Shown here piece by piece: positions 8,583 to 18,900 of a stretch of DNA of 64,000 nt. Location: NCBI RefSeq assembly GCF_001458175.1, contig NZ_CYPW01000006.1, positions 385,337 through 449,336 on the forward strand. Direction: 5' to 3'. The notes under the pieces were generated by a model that was not told the origin of the DNA, ran no database searches, and saw only the letters and a list, made by a program, of their open reading frames with translations. How positions within the stretch are numbered: the stretch's first letter is position 1; each line of letters begins with the position of its first letter. The DNA is from Shimia marina (lineage in GTDB: Bacteria > Pseudomonadota > Alphaproteobacteria > Rhodobacterales > Rhodobacteraceae). The position numbers and the translations under genes are program-made.

Positions 8583-10601
8583 TCACGCCTCTGCAATCCG
8601 GGGCCGCCCAGAAGCCTCCACAGTAAAGCTCGCCTCCACAAAGACCTCCCGCGCCTCTGCCTGCGCGCGGCGGATATCTTTATGCACCGTCACCCGAATG
8701 CCCTCGGCCCCGCTGCGTAAAGCATCTTCTTCTGCCTGTTGGGTGAGAGCCGTTTCAAGGCGAATTAGAGCCTCATTTTCATCCGAATAATCCTCCGGCC
8801 CCGCATCCAGATGCACCCGAAACTTACCTTCGCTGGGGGCCGTAACCGTGCCGCTTTTGCGGATGGTGATCCGCCCCACCACGGCACCAATGGCGTTGGC
8901 CACGCCGCCGTGCACTGGCAAAATCGTGTCACAGCGCACGCGCGCGCCCACCGCCGGGTAATACTGGCGTGCCGACGCCCCAAGACCAATCACCGGCCCG
9001 ACCAGACCGCTATCAATGCGCACCAGCCCCTTATGCCCATCTGTCAAACCGCGCTGGGTCAGCACATGTCGCGCCAGCTGCGCTGGCGACAGGCCAAAAT
9101 CACTGTCTTCTTCGGCAAAAGCAGTCTCTAACAAGGCCAAACTTGTCTGATGGGTGAGCTGCGTGACAATCATCTGGGCCAATGCCTCTGGCCCTGCTGC
9201 CAGCGTCTGACCAGAGCCAATCCGATTGCGCGCCATCAGGCTCAGTGCCAAAGTGGCCGCCTCCTGATCCCAGAAATCCGCATTGCCCAGAACATGGCTG
9301 GCATCTGACGGCGTCACGCCGCCCTGTTGCACCAGACCACGGGCCACCAGACGGTCCAGCGCCTTCTTCTCCAGCTGATTTTTCAACACCTCACCCAAAG
9401 GTCGCACCCCCGCGCCGATGCGGTCAAACAGCGTCGCCTCCCGCGCCGTCAGCCCCAGAAACTCGACCTGTGGTTCAAGATGGGTGACAGCGCGCACAAA
9501 CCGCCCGTCGTGCTGCATGGGCACCGCCCGGCGCAGCTGTGTCTCAAGCGCCGCATGCACAACTTCAGGCGCCTCTGTCGCCAGAAGCGCCACCGGCAGC
9601 ACCCTGCGCGGGCCCAGCGTCACACCCCCCTGCAAGCCGCTGCTCTGCACCTGCACCTCGCTGTCTCCACCCAGCCCAAAGGTGTGCATCGCCACCGCTT
9701 CCACCATGGTCCGGAACGCGCCCACACGCGCGCCCTGTGGATCAATCGCTGGCTGGCCATTGCGCAGAACTGCCACATCCGTGGTGGTGCCGCCAATGTC
9801 ACTCACCAGCGCCTCCTCTGCCCCCGTCAGCCAGCGCGCGCCCACAATGGAGGCCGCCGGACCGCTCAGAATGGTCTCAATCGGCTTCTCCCGCGCCAGC
9901 TCTGCCGAGATCAGCGCGCCATCCCCACGCACCACCATTAAAGGCGCGGTGATGCCCAACCCGCGCAAACGATGATCCGCCCGTGAAATCAGCCGGTCGA
10001 TCATCCCAATCAGCCGCGCATTCAACAGCGCCGTCAGCGCCCGCTTCGGCCCATTGAGCTTGGCAGAGAGCTGATGAGAGGCGCTGATCGGGCGATTGAG
10101 ACGGGCAGCCAGAAGCGCTGCCGCGCGCTGCTCATGGGCCGGGTTACGGGTGGCAAATTTGCCCGCGATGGCAAAGCCTGACACATCCGAAACAGTCTCT
10201 AACCATGCACAAAGCGCCGCCTCATCCAGATCTTTCTCCGCATGGCCCGCATGATTATGGCCCCCTGCCACCACCACATGGGGATCCCCGGCAAGCGCCT
10301 CGGCCAATCCGTGTTTGTGCAGATCCTCTTCCTGAAAACCGATCAGAATAAGCCCAACCCTTTCGCCCTGCCCTTCCACCAGCGCATTGGTCGCAAGTGT
10401 CGTGGACAGAGAGGCCAGGGTGATCTCTTCAGGGCGCACATCCGCCTGCTGCAAAACGGATTCCACTGCGGCCCCAATGCCCTTGGCAAGGTCTTCCCGC
10501 GTGGTCAGTGCCTTGGCCGTGGCCACCACATCGCGCTCGTCCCGGATCAACACCGCATCCGTATAGGTGCCACCCGTATCCACCCCCAAAGACAAACTCA
10601 T
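8583..10601 (-). CDS. HyuA-type hydantoinase/oxoprolinase family protein
   Basis: A 672-residue ATP-dependent hydantoinase/oxoprolinase A-subunit relative. It opens MSLSLGVDTGGTYTDAVLIR, the phosphate-binding loop of the actin-like ATPase fold, with later ILSGPAASIVGARWLTG and VSDIGGTTTDVAVL. Such proteins act on cyclic amides (5-oxoproline, hydantoins), normally with a HyuB partner. No hyuB lies on either side, so this is an orphan A-like protein of unknown substrate. ATG 10601 is chosen because GGGAGAGG sits just upstream; ATG 10622 would add seven residues. Confidence 0.85.
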   Translation of the reverse strand: MSLSLGVDTGGTYTDAVLIRDERDVVATAKALTTREDLAKGIGAAVESVLQQADVRPEEITLASLSTTLATNALVEGQGERVGLILIGFQEEDLHKHGLAEALAGDPHVVVAGGHNHAGHAEKDLDEAALCAWLETVSDVSGFAIAGKFATRNPAHEQRAAALLAARLNRPISASHQLSAKLNGPKRALTALLNARLIGMIDRLISRADHRLRGLGITAPLMVVRGDGALISAELAREKPIETILSGPAASIVGARWLTGAEEALVSDIGGTTTDVAVLRNGQPAIDPQGARVGAFRTMVEAVAMHTFGLGGDSEVQVQSSGLQGGVTLGPRRVLPVALLATEAPEVVHAALETQLRRAVPMQHDGRFVRAVTHLEPQVEFLGLTAREATLFDRIGAGVRPLGEVLKNQLEKKALDRLVARGLVQQGGVTPSDASHVLGNADFWDQEAATLALSLMARNRIGSGQTLAAGPEALAQMIVTQLTHQTSLALLETAFAEEDSDFGLSPAQLARHVLTQRGLTDGHKGLVRIDSGLVGPVIGLGASARQYYPAVGARVRCDTILPVHGGVANAIGAVVGRITIRKSGTVTAPSEGKFRVHLDAGPEDYSDENEALIRLETALTQQAEEDALRSGAEGIRVTVHKDIRRAQAEAREVFVEASFTVEASGRPRIAEA

Positions 10602-10738
10602 GCTGGCCTCTCCCGTGCTCATTTTGCGGAAACCTACGCCCCTGCGCGCGCGGCCACTGCCCCAATTGCGTCACGCTTACCTGATTTTCGACACGCAGAC
10701 CCATCTCTTTTTGCGCGTCTTTTCTAAGGGGCCTCTTT

Positions 10739-11794
10739 TCACGGGGTGCCGCTTTCGCCACGCAGCCGCGCCACCGCCCAGCGCGCCGCATCTGCCACGG
10801 TCTCATCGGGATCCTCACACAGCGGCACTGCCGCCGCCTCAAGCTCCGGCGCACCCGAATTGCCAATGGCGTAAAGCACATTGCGTACAAAGCGATTGCG
10901 CCCGATCCGCTTGATCGGAGAGCCTGAGAAAAAGGACCGAAACCCGGGATCATCCAACCCAACCAGCTCCGCCAGCTTCGGCGCCTTCAGTTCCTCGCGC
11001 GCGTGATACTTCATCTCCCGCGCACCCTGTGCAAACTTGTTCCACGGGCAGGCGGCCAAACAGTCATCGCAACCATAGATCCGATTGCCCAGCAACGGGC
11101 GCAGCGCCGGGTCCACCGGCCCGTGTGATTCAATGGTCAGATAAGAAATACAGCGCCGCGCATCAATTTTATGGGGCGCAGGAAAGGCGCCAGTCGGACA
11201 GGCCTCCAGACAGGCCCGACAAGAGCCACAGTGATCCACCTCTGCCGCATCAATATCCAGCTCCGCAGTGGTGAACACCGACCCAATAAAAAACCACGAT
11301 CCCAGATCCCGGCTCACCAGATTGGTGTGTTTGCCCTGCCAGCCAAGCCCCGCCGCCTGCCCCAGCGGTTTTTCAGGCACAGGCGCCGTGTCCACAAACA
11401 CCTTCACCTGCACCTCCGGGTCCGTCTGCGCAATCAGCCAGCGCGCCAGCCGCTTGAGCCGTTTCTTGACCGTGTCGTGATAATCCTTGTTCTGCGCATA
11501 GACAGAAATCGCCGCGCGCTCCGGATGGGCATGCACCGCTGTGGGATCATGTTTGGGCGTATAGCTCTCTCCCAGCATGATCACAGAACGCGCCTCAGGC
11601 CACAGAACACTGGGATCTGCGCGCCAGTGGGTGCGCTCCCCCAGCCACTTCATCTGCCCGTGATAACCTTTGGCCAGAAACCCCGCCAGATCTGCACCCA
11701 CATGGCGCACCGCATCTGGCCGACACACCCGCGCCAGATCAAAGCCCATCTCCCGGGCCTCCGCTTTCATCCGCGCGGTCAGATCAGCAGACAC
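10739..11794 (-). CDS. queG: Epoxyqueuosine reductase
   Basis: QueG carries out the last step of queuosine tRNA modification, reducing epoxyqueuosine to queuosine with cobalamin and two [4Fe-4S] clusters. The 351-residue protein has both ferredoxin-like motifs, [17 protein letters not shown] and [15 protein letters not shown], and the QueG signatures [20 protein letters not shown] and the GTDLAR-like start ([10 protein letters not shown]). The C terminus ([20 protein letters not shown]) is a short HEAT-like extension. Length is normal for the family. It is followed on the minus strand by nothing co-directional for about 140 bases; a GST gene lies upstream in the same direction. Confidence 0.95.
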   Translation of the reverse strand: MSADLTARMKAEAREMGFDLARVCRPDAVRHVGADLAGFLAKGYHGQMKWLGERTHWRADPSVLWPEARSVIMLGESYTPKHDPTAVHAHPERAAISVYAQNKDYHDTVKKRLKRLARWLIAQTDPEVQVKVFVDTAPVPEKPLGQAAGLGWQGKHTNLVSRDLGSWFFIGSVFTTAELDIDAAEVDHCGSCRACLEACPTGAFPAPHKIDARRCISYLTIESHGPVDPALRPLLGNRIYGCDDCLAACPWNKFAQGAREMKYHAREELKAPKLAELVGLDDPGFRSFFSGSPIKRIGRNRFVRNVLYAIGNSGAPELEAAAVPLCEDPDETVADAARWAVARLRGESGTP

Positions 11795-11880
11795 CGGCCC
11801 ACTCCTTCATTTGGCCCGAAATATCCTCGGGGGTGAGGCCGTCAGGCCGAGGGGGCAGACAGCCCCCTTCTCCCGAAAGA

Positions 11881-12546
11881 TCAGAAATCCAGATCCGCAT
11901 AATGCGCCGGTGGCGGGAACCCCGGCACCTGATCTGCCAGAATGGCGCGAAACGCCGGACGCGACTTGATGGTCGCATACCAGTCTTTCACCACCGCAGA
12001 GCGGTTCCAATCCACATCCGAAATATAATCCAGCGCACTCAGATGCGCCGCGGCGGCAAAATCCGCAAGGCTCATCACATCCCCCGCCAGCCACCGGCGG
12101 TGATCGAGCAGCCAATGCATGTAGTCGAGGTGATATTTGATCGCCTTCGCCCCCGCCTTCACATTGGAACTGTCCGGGTAACCCGTGCCCATCAGCTTGC
12201 GATTGACCCGCTCATAGAGCAGCTTGGCGGTGACCTCATGGTGAAACTTATCATCAAACCACGCCACCAGCCGGCGCACCTCATAGCGCCCATCTGCATC
12301 CCGCGGCATCAGCGCCGGATCCGGATATTGCTCTTCCAGATACTCACAGATGGCACTGCTTTCCGCCATCATCTTGCCGTCCATCTTAAGAACCGGCACT
12401 TTGGCCGCCGGATTGCGGCGCAGGAAATCCGGATCCTGCTCCCAATAGCGCTCTTCCACCAGTTCCACTTCCAGCCGCTTTTCCCCCATCACGAGGCGCA
12501 CCTTGCGGCAGAATGGGGACAGGGGCACATGAAACAAACGGTTCAT
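11881..12546 (-). CDS. Glutathione S-transferase family protein
   Basis: A 221-residue two-domain GST-fold protein. Residues 1-80 are the thioredoxin-like domain opening MNRLFHVPLSPFCRKVRLVM, in which the SPFC Ser or Cys would activate glutathione, with KVPVLKMDGK and MAESSAICEYLEEQYP for the gamma-glutamyl binding site. The rest is helical (DHRRWLAGDVMSLADFAAAA is the N-capping box region). Starts: ATG 12546, or GTG 12558 four codons earlier; neither has a strong ribosome site. It lies upstream of queG on the same strand with an 86-base gap. Substrate unknown. Confidence 0.9.
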   Translation of the reverse strand: MNRLFHVPLSPFCRKVRLVMGEKRLEVELVEERYWEQDPDFLRRNPAAKVPVLKMDGKMMAESSAICEYLEEQYPDPALMPRDADGRYEVRRLVAWFDDKFHHEVTAKLLYERVNRKLMGTGYPDSSNVKAGAKAIKYHLDYMHWLLDHRRWLAGDVMSLADFAAAAHLSALDYISDVDWNRSAVVKDWYATIKSRPAFRAILADQVPGFPPPAHYADLDF

Positions 12547-12612
12547 CAGGACAGTCACAGCCTTGTTGGAATTTCAGAGATAGACTCTCAATGCCTTGCC
12601 ATGGGCCATTTT

Positions 12613-13329
12613 TCAATCCGCAAAACAGGCCGCGCGCGCATCTCCGCGTATGGTCGCCGCCCCATCCAGGATCGCCGCCGCCCGCCGCCGCAACCCGGCG
12701 GTTGGCTTGCTGGCATCCCGCACCTTGGGGTTGGGCAGCACCGCCGCCAGCCGCGCCGCCTGCACCGCCGTCAAGGCCTCAGGCCCGACATCAAAATAAT
12801 GCCGCGCCGCCGCTTCGACCCCAAAGATCCCCTCATCAAACTCCGCCACATTGAGATAGACCTCTAGAATGCGCTTCTTGCTCCAGGCCATCTCCACCAG
12901 CGGTGTCATAAGGGTTTCCATCACCTTGCGCGGCCAGCTGCGCCCTTGCCAGAAGTAGACATTCTTCACCGTCTGCTGGGTGAGCGTGCTTGCCCCGCGC
13001 CCCGCCCCTTCGGCAATCGCACGGCGAATCTCACGCACGTCAAATCCCCAATGCAGACAGAAATTGGCATCTTCCGCCGCCACCACTGATCGCAACATCA
13101 CCGGCGCCACGTCTTCGATCGGCACCCAGGCGCGGTCAATCGCCCCAAGCCGGCGCTTCTCCCCCACCATGGTCCATGTGATCGGTGGGTTCACCACCGC
13201 GTAAAGCAGGACGGAAAGGATCACCAAAGAGACAGACCATAGCGCCACGCGCCGCAGCCAATAGCGCAGGCGCAGCCATTGACGCCTGATCACGCCATGC
13301 TTTTGTTGTTTGGCTTTTGTCTGTGCCAT
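12613..13329 (-). CDS. mtgA: Monofunctional peptidoglycan glycosyltransferase
   Basis: MtgA polymerises lipid II into glycan strands at the inner membrane. The 238-residue protein has a cytosolic basic tail (QTKAKQQKHGVIRRQWLRLR), one membrane helix near residues 30-47 and a GT51 domain. Its motifs are VVAAEDANFCLHWGFD (catalytic Glu of EDxxFxxHxG), GRGASTLTQQTVKNVYFWQG and KKRILEVYLNVAEFDEGIFG. There is no transpeptidase domain, as expected for MtgA. Family length is normal. Divergent context gives no further hint. Confidence 0.95.
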   Translation of the reverse strand: MAQTKAKQQKHGVIRRQWLRLRYWLRRVALWSVSLVILSVLLYAVVNPPITWTMVGEKRRLGAIDRAWVPIEDVAPVMLRSVVAAEDANFCLHWGFDVREIRRAIAEGAGRGASTLTQQTVKNVYFWQGRSWPRKVMETLMTPLVEMAWSKKRILEVYLNVAEFDEGIFGVEAAARHYFDVGPEALTAVQAARLAAVLPNPKVRDASKPTAGLRRRAAAILDGAATIRGDARAACFAD

Positions 13330-13472
13330 ATCCCCGCGCGATATCCCTGTCGCTGTGATCCACCACTGTAATCAGGCGCCTCTTGATCCTACGGGCTTAG
13401 AGACTCCCCGTCATCCGTGCAAGCCTCCCAAAATGCAGAGCCAGAAATCCGCCGAAAGCTGACCTTTCTGGA

Positions 13473-13838
13473 TCAGGGCGAGCAGGCCCAGGCCCGGATC
13501 TCACATCCCCCGCCATATGTCGCGCAATAGGCTTTGGCCGTGTATTCCGCATGTGCCCGCGTCGCGCCTTCACCAAAGCCCCAATTGCCACTGCTGCCCT
13601 CCGCAATCGCCCCACAGCTGTTATAAAACGTGTGCAGGTTGTCGCAGTTTCCGCCACATTCATTCTGCAGGGCATTGATCGCGCTCTGCTCAGAATAGTG
13701 GCTGTGGGCCCAGCCCCAGACACCGCCCTGCCCAATCGCTACTGCGCCCCAGCAGTAGGCAAAGCCACATTGCCCGGCCGATGCCACTTGCCCCGTCAGC
13801 CCCATAATCATCGCCAGCGCCAAAATACGCGTCTTCAT
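13473..13838 (-). CDS. Secreted Cys-rich DUF4189-like protein
   Basis: A 121-residue exported protein. It starts MKTRILALAMIMGLTGQVAS with cleavage likely after ASA, followed by a mature domain with eight cysteines (GQCGFAYCW, NECGGNCDN, YNSCGAIAEG, KAYCATYGGGCEIRAWAC), so up to four disulfides in the periplasm or outside. Gly/Trp-rich repeats such as GVWGWAHSHYSE and GNWGFGEGATRAHAEYTA look like two halves of a DUF4189 module. ATG 13838 follows TTGGAGTGG. A longer frame to 13910 exists but would bury the signal peptide. Function unknown. Confidence 0.72.
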   Translation of the reverse strand: MKTRILALAMIMGLTGQVASAGQCGFAYCWGAVAIGQGGVWGWAHSHYSEQSAINALQNECGGNCDNLHTFYNSCGAIAEGSSGNWGFGEGATRAHAEYTAKAYCATYGGGCEIRAWACSP

Positions 13839-13985
13839 CGTCCACTCCAATGCAATCGGTCCCCGCTGATCGCGTTCTGCAAAAGACATGAGACAAGTAA
13901 AAACCCCCAACAGCAGAGCAGTCAGAGGTTAATTTCGCGTTCATATTTCACGGATCACAGGCGAGAAAAGCGGCCCGCGCATGGT

Positions 13986-14648
13986 TTAGGAGAGTTTGGG
14001 ACAGGCGCGTTGCACATAGCCGCCGAAGTCGGGATCATCTGCATGAAAGCGCGACATGGTAAGATGCCACGCAGGCAAGGGCAAAGACACACCTTCCGCG
14101 CCGCGCCCCTCTGCCTGCGCGGTCGCCTGTATGGTCCAAAGCACGTCGCCCCGACAGCGCTTTTTGAAAAAGACAAAATCAGAGCGCTCCGGCAGGTGTT
14201 TTTGCGCCGCTCCTTCGGGCCAATCTTCAAATCCCGCATCCAACGCCTGATCCGCGCCCCATGTTTGCAAAGCCTGCCAAGCCTGCCCGTTGTCAAACGG
14301 CACGGGCGGCACTGTCACACGGCCCGTTTCATCCACGCTCAGGACGTTTTTCATCACGCTGCAGGTCGCAATATGCGCCTTCAGAATCGCAAGATAATGC
14401 CGCTCCGGGCTGACAAAATGGAAGCTGGTTGGCATCAAATCAGGATATTTCTGCGCCAGAGACAACTCCCGCGCCGTTTGCTCTGACAAATGCCAGTCTC
14501 CATAGACAGCCTGCGTCATGCCCCCTGTGAACCAGGCCAGACACTGCGCCACGCTCTTGTCCACAAACCCGACTGAAAACTCATCTGCGCAAGCCGACAT
14601 AGGCGCGCCCAAGACAACAGAAACAGACAAAAAAAGCGCCAACTTCAT
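13986..14648 (-). CDS. Exported protein of unknown function
   Basis: A 220-residue protein that I do not recognise. It has a clear signal peptide (MKLALFLSVSVVLGAPMSAC, cleavage near ADEF). The mature chain is globular with five cysteines (AQCLAWF, ATCSVMK, KKRCRGD and QRACPKLS among them), suggesting disulfides in the periplasm, and aromatic-rich segments such as SFHFVSPERHYLAILKAH. GGAGGG lies upstream of the ATG at 14648. The neighbour downstream is the DUF4189 protein, also secreted and Cys-rich, 147 bases away on the same strand, so they might be expressed together. Confidence 0.65.
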   Translation of the reverse strand: MKLALFLSVSVVLGAPMSACADEFSVGFVDKSVAQCLAWFTGGMTQAVYGDWHLSEQTARELSLAQKYPDLMPTSFHFVSPERHYLAILKAHIATCSVMKNVLSVDETGRVTVPPVPFDNGQAWQALQTWGADQALDAGFEDWPEGAAQKHLPERSDFVFFKKRCRGDVLWTIQATAQAEGRGAEGVSLPLPAWHLTMSRFHADDPDFGGYVQRACPKLS

Positions 14649-14906
14649 GGCCAGCCCTCCAAGAGCATCCCCCTCATTTAAATCACAGAAACCTCATGCG
14701 TTGAGAAGTTGCAAGTCCGCAGACGGCGTTCACACCCCATTGCCCAAGCAGCAGATCGCCAAGGCCCATATCCTTATAAAATACCGCCTCTATTCACAGA
14801 TCTTTTAGGTAAAATGCCGCATTCAAAAATACATATAGAAAGAACCTTTTAACCGCTGATCAGGTAGGGATTACACTACTGCACGATTGAATAGGGAGCC
14901 TTCAGA

Positions 14907-15842
14907 GTGAGAGTATCTCAGTTATTGAAGTCCAAGGAATCGAACACGGTCGAGAGTATTCGACCTCACGCGACGCTTCGGCAAGCCGCCACCGCGCTGA
15001 TGTCTCTGAAACTTGGCGCATTGGTTGTGACCGACGAAACCAACACAATGGTTGGCATTGTCTCCGAGAGGGATCTCCTGCCTGTCGTCGCGAGTTGTGA
15101 TCCCAATGCCGCAGAAGCTTTGGTTTCAGAGGTAATGACCCGGGTCGTCATTTCATGCGGCCCGGAGGACGAGGTGGCCTACCTGCTGCACCTCATGAAT
15201 GAACACGCAATCCGGCATATGCCGGTGATTGAGAATGAGAAACTTGTCGGCATTTTGAGCATCAGAGAGCTGACCAAAGCCTATGAACTCCTTCAGATTG
15301 AGGCAAATACGGATCCCCTGACCCAAGTGTCGAACCGGCGCCCCTTTCTGAAAACACTGGAAACCGAATTTGACAAAGCTCGACAACACGGGCTGCCAAT
15401 GTCGGTTGCCATGCTCGATGTGGATCATTTCAAACGGATAAATGACACATACGGCCACGACGCCGGAGACAAGACTCTGCAACAGCTTTCACGGATGCTG
15501 ATCCGCGAGTTTCGCACAATTGACCTTGTGGGCAGGCTCGGTGGCGAAGAATTTGCGCTGGTGTTCCCTGACACAAACCTGATTGGCGCATATGCGGCCT
15601 GTGAGCGGCTACGTTCGACGATACAGGCAAGCGAAATCATCGCTGACGCAAACAAAATCCGCTTAACGGTGAGTATCGGGCTTACCGAGATGTGCGCTCA
15701 AACCGACCCGGCCACGACCCTCCTCAAACGCGCGGACGAGTTGCTGTATGTCGCCAAAAACTCTGGCCGAAACCAAGTGATGGTCGAAGGCAGCGTGAGG
15801 ATAACGCCCAACGCGAAAACCACGATTTCAACGACAACATAG
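14907..15842 (+). CDS. CBS-pair diguanylate cyclase (GGDEF)
   Basis: A 311-residue cytosolic protein joining two CBS domains (residues ~5-60 and ~72-127, with GALVVTDETNTMVGIVSERD and IRHMPVIENEKLVGILSIRE) to a GGDEF domain (~131-295). The active-site motif is GGEEF at 212-216 and the inhibitory I-site RxxD is at 203-206, exactly five residues before it. NTDPLTQVSNRR marks the domain start. It should make cyclic di-GMP under control of an adenylate or similar ligand bound by the CBS pair. GTG 14907 is preceded by GGGAG at about 10 bases. It stands alone and ends at a strong terminator. With a flagellar locus nearby a motility role is possible but unproven. Confidence 0.92.
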   Translation: MRVSQLLKSKESNTVESIRPHATLRQAATALMSLKLGALVVTDETNTMVGIVSERDLLPVVASCDPNAAEALVSEVMTRVVISCGPEDEVAYLLHLMNEHAIRHMPVIENEKLVGILSIRELTKAYELLQIEANTDPLTQVSNRRPFLKTLETEFDKARQHGLPMSVAMLDVDHFKRINDTYGHDAGDKTLQQLSRMLIREFRTIDLVGRLGGEEFALVFPDTNLIGAYAACERLRSTIQASEIIADANKIRLTVSIGLTEMCAQTDPATTLLKRADELLYVAKNSGRNQVMVEGSVRITPNAKTTISTTT

Positions 15843-15874
15843 GTCTTTGGGTTAGGCGCATGACCCCAAAAACA

Positions 15875-15911
15875 AAAACCCCCGCCAGCCAGGGCCAGCG
15901 GGGGTCTTTTT
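15875..15911. terminator. Bidirectional rho-independent terminator
   Basis: A GC-rich inverted repeat (CCCCCGCCAGCC / GGCCAGCGGGGG, imperfect) is followed by a T run on the plus strand and by a T run on the minus strand. It sits between the convergent CBS-GGDEF gene and gltB and can end both transcripts. Confidence 0.85.
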
Positions 15912-15926
15912 GTCTCTATTCCGGCC

Positions 15927-18900
15927 TTATTCGGCGGGAACCGCAGCTTCTTCAAGTGTCAACGGATGCGGAATATGCACCAGCATCTCCTTGGGGCACA
16001 CCTGCAGGAAGTTGGCCTTTTCCACATCCCAATGTTGCAGGATGTCCGCCGCTTTCCGGCTGCCGGTTTCGGCCACATGGCGCTCGATCAGACCCTTAAG
16101 TTGATCCTCCCAATGCGCAACCGTCACCGGGCAGGTCACCAGCGTCTCCATATTCATGACACCTTCGGCTTTGCCTTCCGGATCATAAAGATAGGCCATA
16201 CCGCCGGTCATGCCTGCGCCGAAGTTCGCGCCGATGTCCCCAAGGATCACCGCCACACCACCGGTCATATATTCACACCCACAGGCGCCGCAGCCCTCGA
16301 TCACCACTTTCGCACCCGAGTTACGGACCGCGAAACGTTCACCCGCGCGGCCAGCCGCAAACAGATGTCCATCGGTCGCCCCGTAAAGCACGGTGTTGCC
16401 GATGATGGTGTTTTCGCTTGCCGTCAGCGGGCTGACCTGCGGAGGACGCACCACAACCGTACCACCGGAAAGACCTTTGCCGACATAGTCATTGGCATCG
16501 CCGGAGACTTCGATCTTCAGACCCGGCGCAGCAAAGGCCCCCAGAGATTGACCCGCAGAGCCGGTCAGCTTGACGGTCAGGTGATCCTCCTGAAGCGCAT
16601 TGCGCATGCCGAAGTTGCGCACGATGTGGCTTGAGGTGCGTGTGCCCACGGTCCGGTGCGTGTTCTGCACCGCATAGCTGAGCTGCATCTTCTCACCATC
16701 TTCGAGGAAGCGTGCCGCATCCCGCACGATCTCCGCATCCAGCGTGTCAGGCACCACATTGCGCGGCATATCGCGGTTGTAGACGATGTCATGTGCGCCA
16801 TCGACGGTGATCAGCAGCGGGTTGAGATCCAGGTCATCCAGATGCGCTGAACCACGGCTCACCTGCGCCAGCAGATCCGCACGCCCGATGACGTCTTCCA
16901 GGCTGCGCGCCCCGATGGAGGCCAGGATTTCCCGCACTTCCTGCGCATAGAAGGTGATCAGATTAACCACCTTGTCGGCGTTGCCCGTGTATTTCTTGCG
17001 CAGATCTTCGTCCTGCGTACAGACCCCGACCGGGCAGGTGTTGGACTGGCACTGACGCACCATGATACAGCCCATGGCGATCAGCGCAGCGGTCCCGATG
17101 CCGTATTCCTCTGCGCCCATCATTGCCGCCATCACAATGTCACGCCCCGTGCGCAGACCGCCATCGGTCCGCAGCGTGACACGCTCGCGCAGGTTGTTCA
17201 TCGCCAGCACCTGATGCGCCTCGGTGAGGCCCATCTCCCATGGCAGACCACAATATTTGATCGAGGTCGCAGGCGACGCCCCGGTGCCGCCATTGTGGCC
17301 GGAGATCAGGATGATGTCGGCTTTCGCCTTGGCCACACCCGCAGCAATCGTGCCCACACCGGACGACGCCACCAGCTTCACCGTCACCTTACAGCGCGGG
17401 TTGATCTGCTTGAGATCATAGATCAGCTGCGCCAGATCTTCGATCGAGTAGATGTCGTGGTGCGGCGGTGGCGAAATCAGGGTCACACCCTTGGTCGAGT
17501 GACGCAGACGTGCAATCAGGTCGGTCACTTTCATGCCCGGCAGCTGACCACCTTCACCCGGCTTCGCGCCCTGCGCCACCTTGATCTCCAGCTCTTCACA
17601 CTGGTTCAGGTATTCCGCCGTCACACCAAACCGGCCAGAGGCCACCTGTTTGATCTTCGCAGAAGGGTTGTCGCCATTGGGCTCGGGCACGAAATGCGCT
17701 GGATCTTCCCCGCCTTCGCCGGAGTCAGACTTCGCACCAATCCGGTTCATCGCAACGTTCAGTGTCTTATGCGCTTCAGGAGACAGCGCCCCCAGAGACA
17801 TGCCCGGCGTCACAAAGCGTTTGCGGATCGCGGTGATGCTTTCGACCTCTTCAATCGGAATGGCCTCACCCAACGGCTTGATGTTGAGCAGATCGCGCAG
17901 GTGAATCGGCGGATTGGCCCGCATCTTCGCAGAGTACTGCTTCCACAGCTCAAAAGACGCCCGATCACAGGCCGCCTGCATCATATGCATAGTCTGCGCT
18001 TCCCAGGCGTGGGTCTCCCCGGATTTACGCGCCTTGTAAAAGCCCCCAATCGGCAACACATCCGTGCCCGACAGGAAGCCTTTGGCATGCACCTCTTCGA
18101 CCTTCTTCTGAATGCCGCTCACCCCGATGCCAGAGATCCGGCTGGTCATGCCGGGGAAATACTCAGCACACATGGCACGCGACAGACCCACAGCCTCAAA
18201 GTTCAGACCACCGCGATAAGAGGAAATCACCGAAATCCCCATCTTCGCCATGATCTTCAAGAGACCCTGATCAATCGCTTCACGATAGCGCGCCATGTTT
18301 TCGGTCAGCGAGCCATCCGCCAGACCGCGCTCAATGCGATCCGCCAGCGTGTCTTCGGCCAGATAGGGGTTCACCACGGTGGCACCGGCCCCAATCAGAA
18401 CCGCAAAGTAATGCGGATCAATACATTCTGCCGAGCGCACGTTCAGCGAACAGAAGGTGCGCAGACCCTTGCGGGTCAGGTGGCTGTGTACCGCGCTGGT
18501 GGCGAGGATCATCGGCATCGCCACTTTATCCGCGCCCTGCGTTTCATCAGACAGCACAATGTGGCCCGCGCCAGAGCGCACCGCATCCTCCGCCTCGGCA
18601 CGAATCCGTGCGAGACCTGCCTGCAAGGCGCCCTCATGGCTGCCCGCTTCAAAGGTACAGTCGATTTTCACAACCGTATCGTCAAAGACCTCAAGCATCC
18701 GCGCAAACTGCGCATTGGCCACAAAGGGACTTTCCAATACGGCAATCTCAGTCTGGCTGCCATCTTCGCTCAGCACGTTCTTGAGGTTGCCAAACCGGGT
18801 CTTGAGCGACATCACGCGATATTCACGCAGGCTGTCGATGGGCGGGTTGGTCACCTGAGAGAAGTTCTGACGGAAGAAATGGCTCAACGGGCGATACATC

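Noticed and set aside
14649-14906. 258-base spacer before the CBS-GGDEF gene, checked for an RNA gene
   Set aside because: AT-rich with no stable hairpin or recognised RNA motif; probably the promoter region only.
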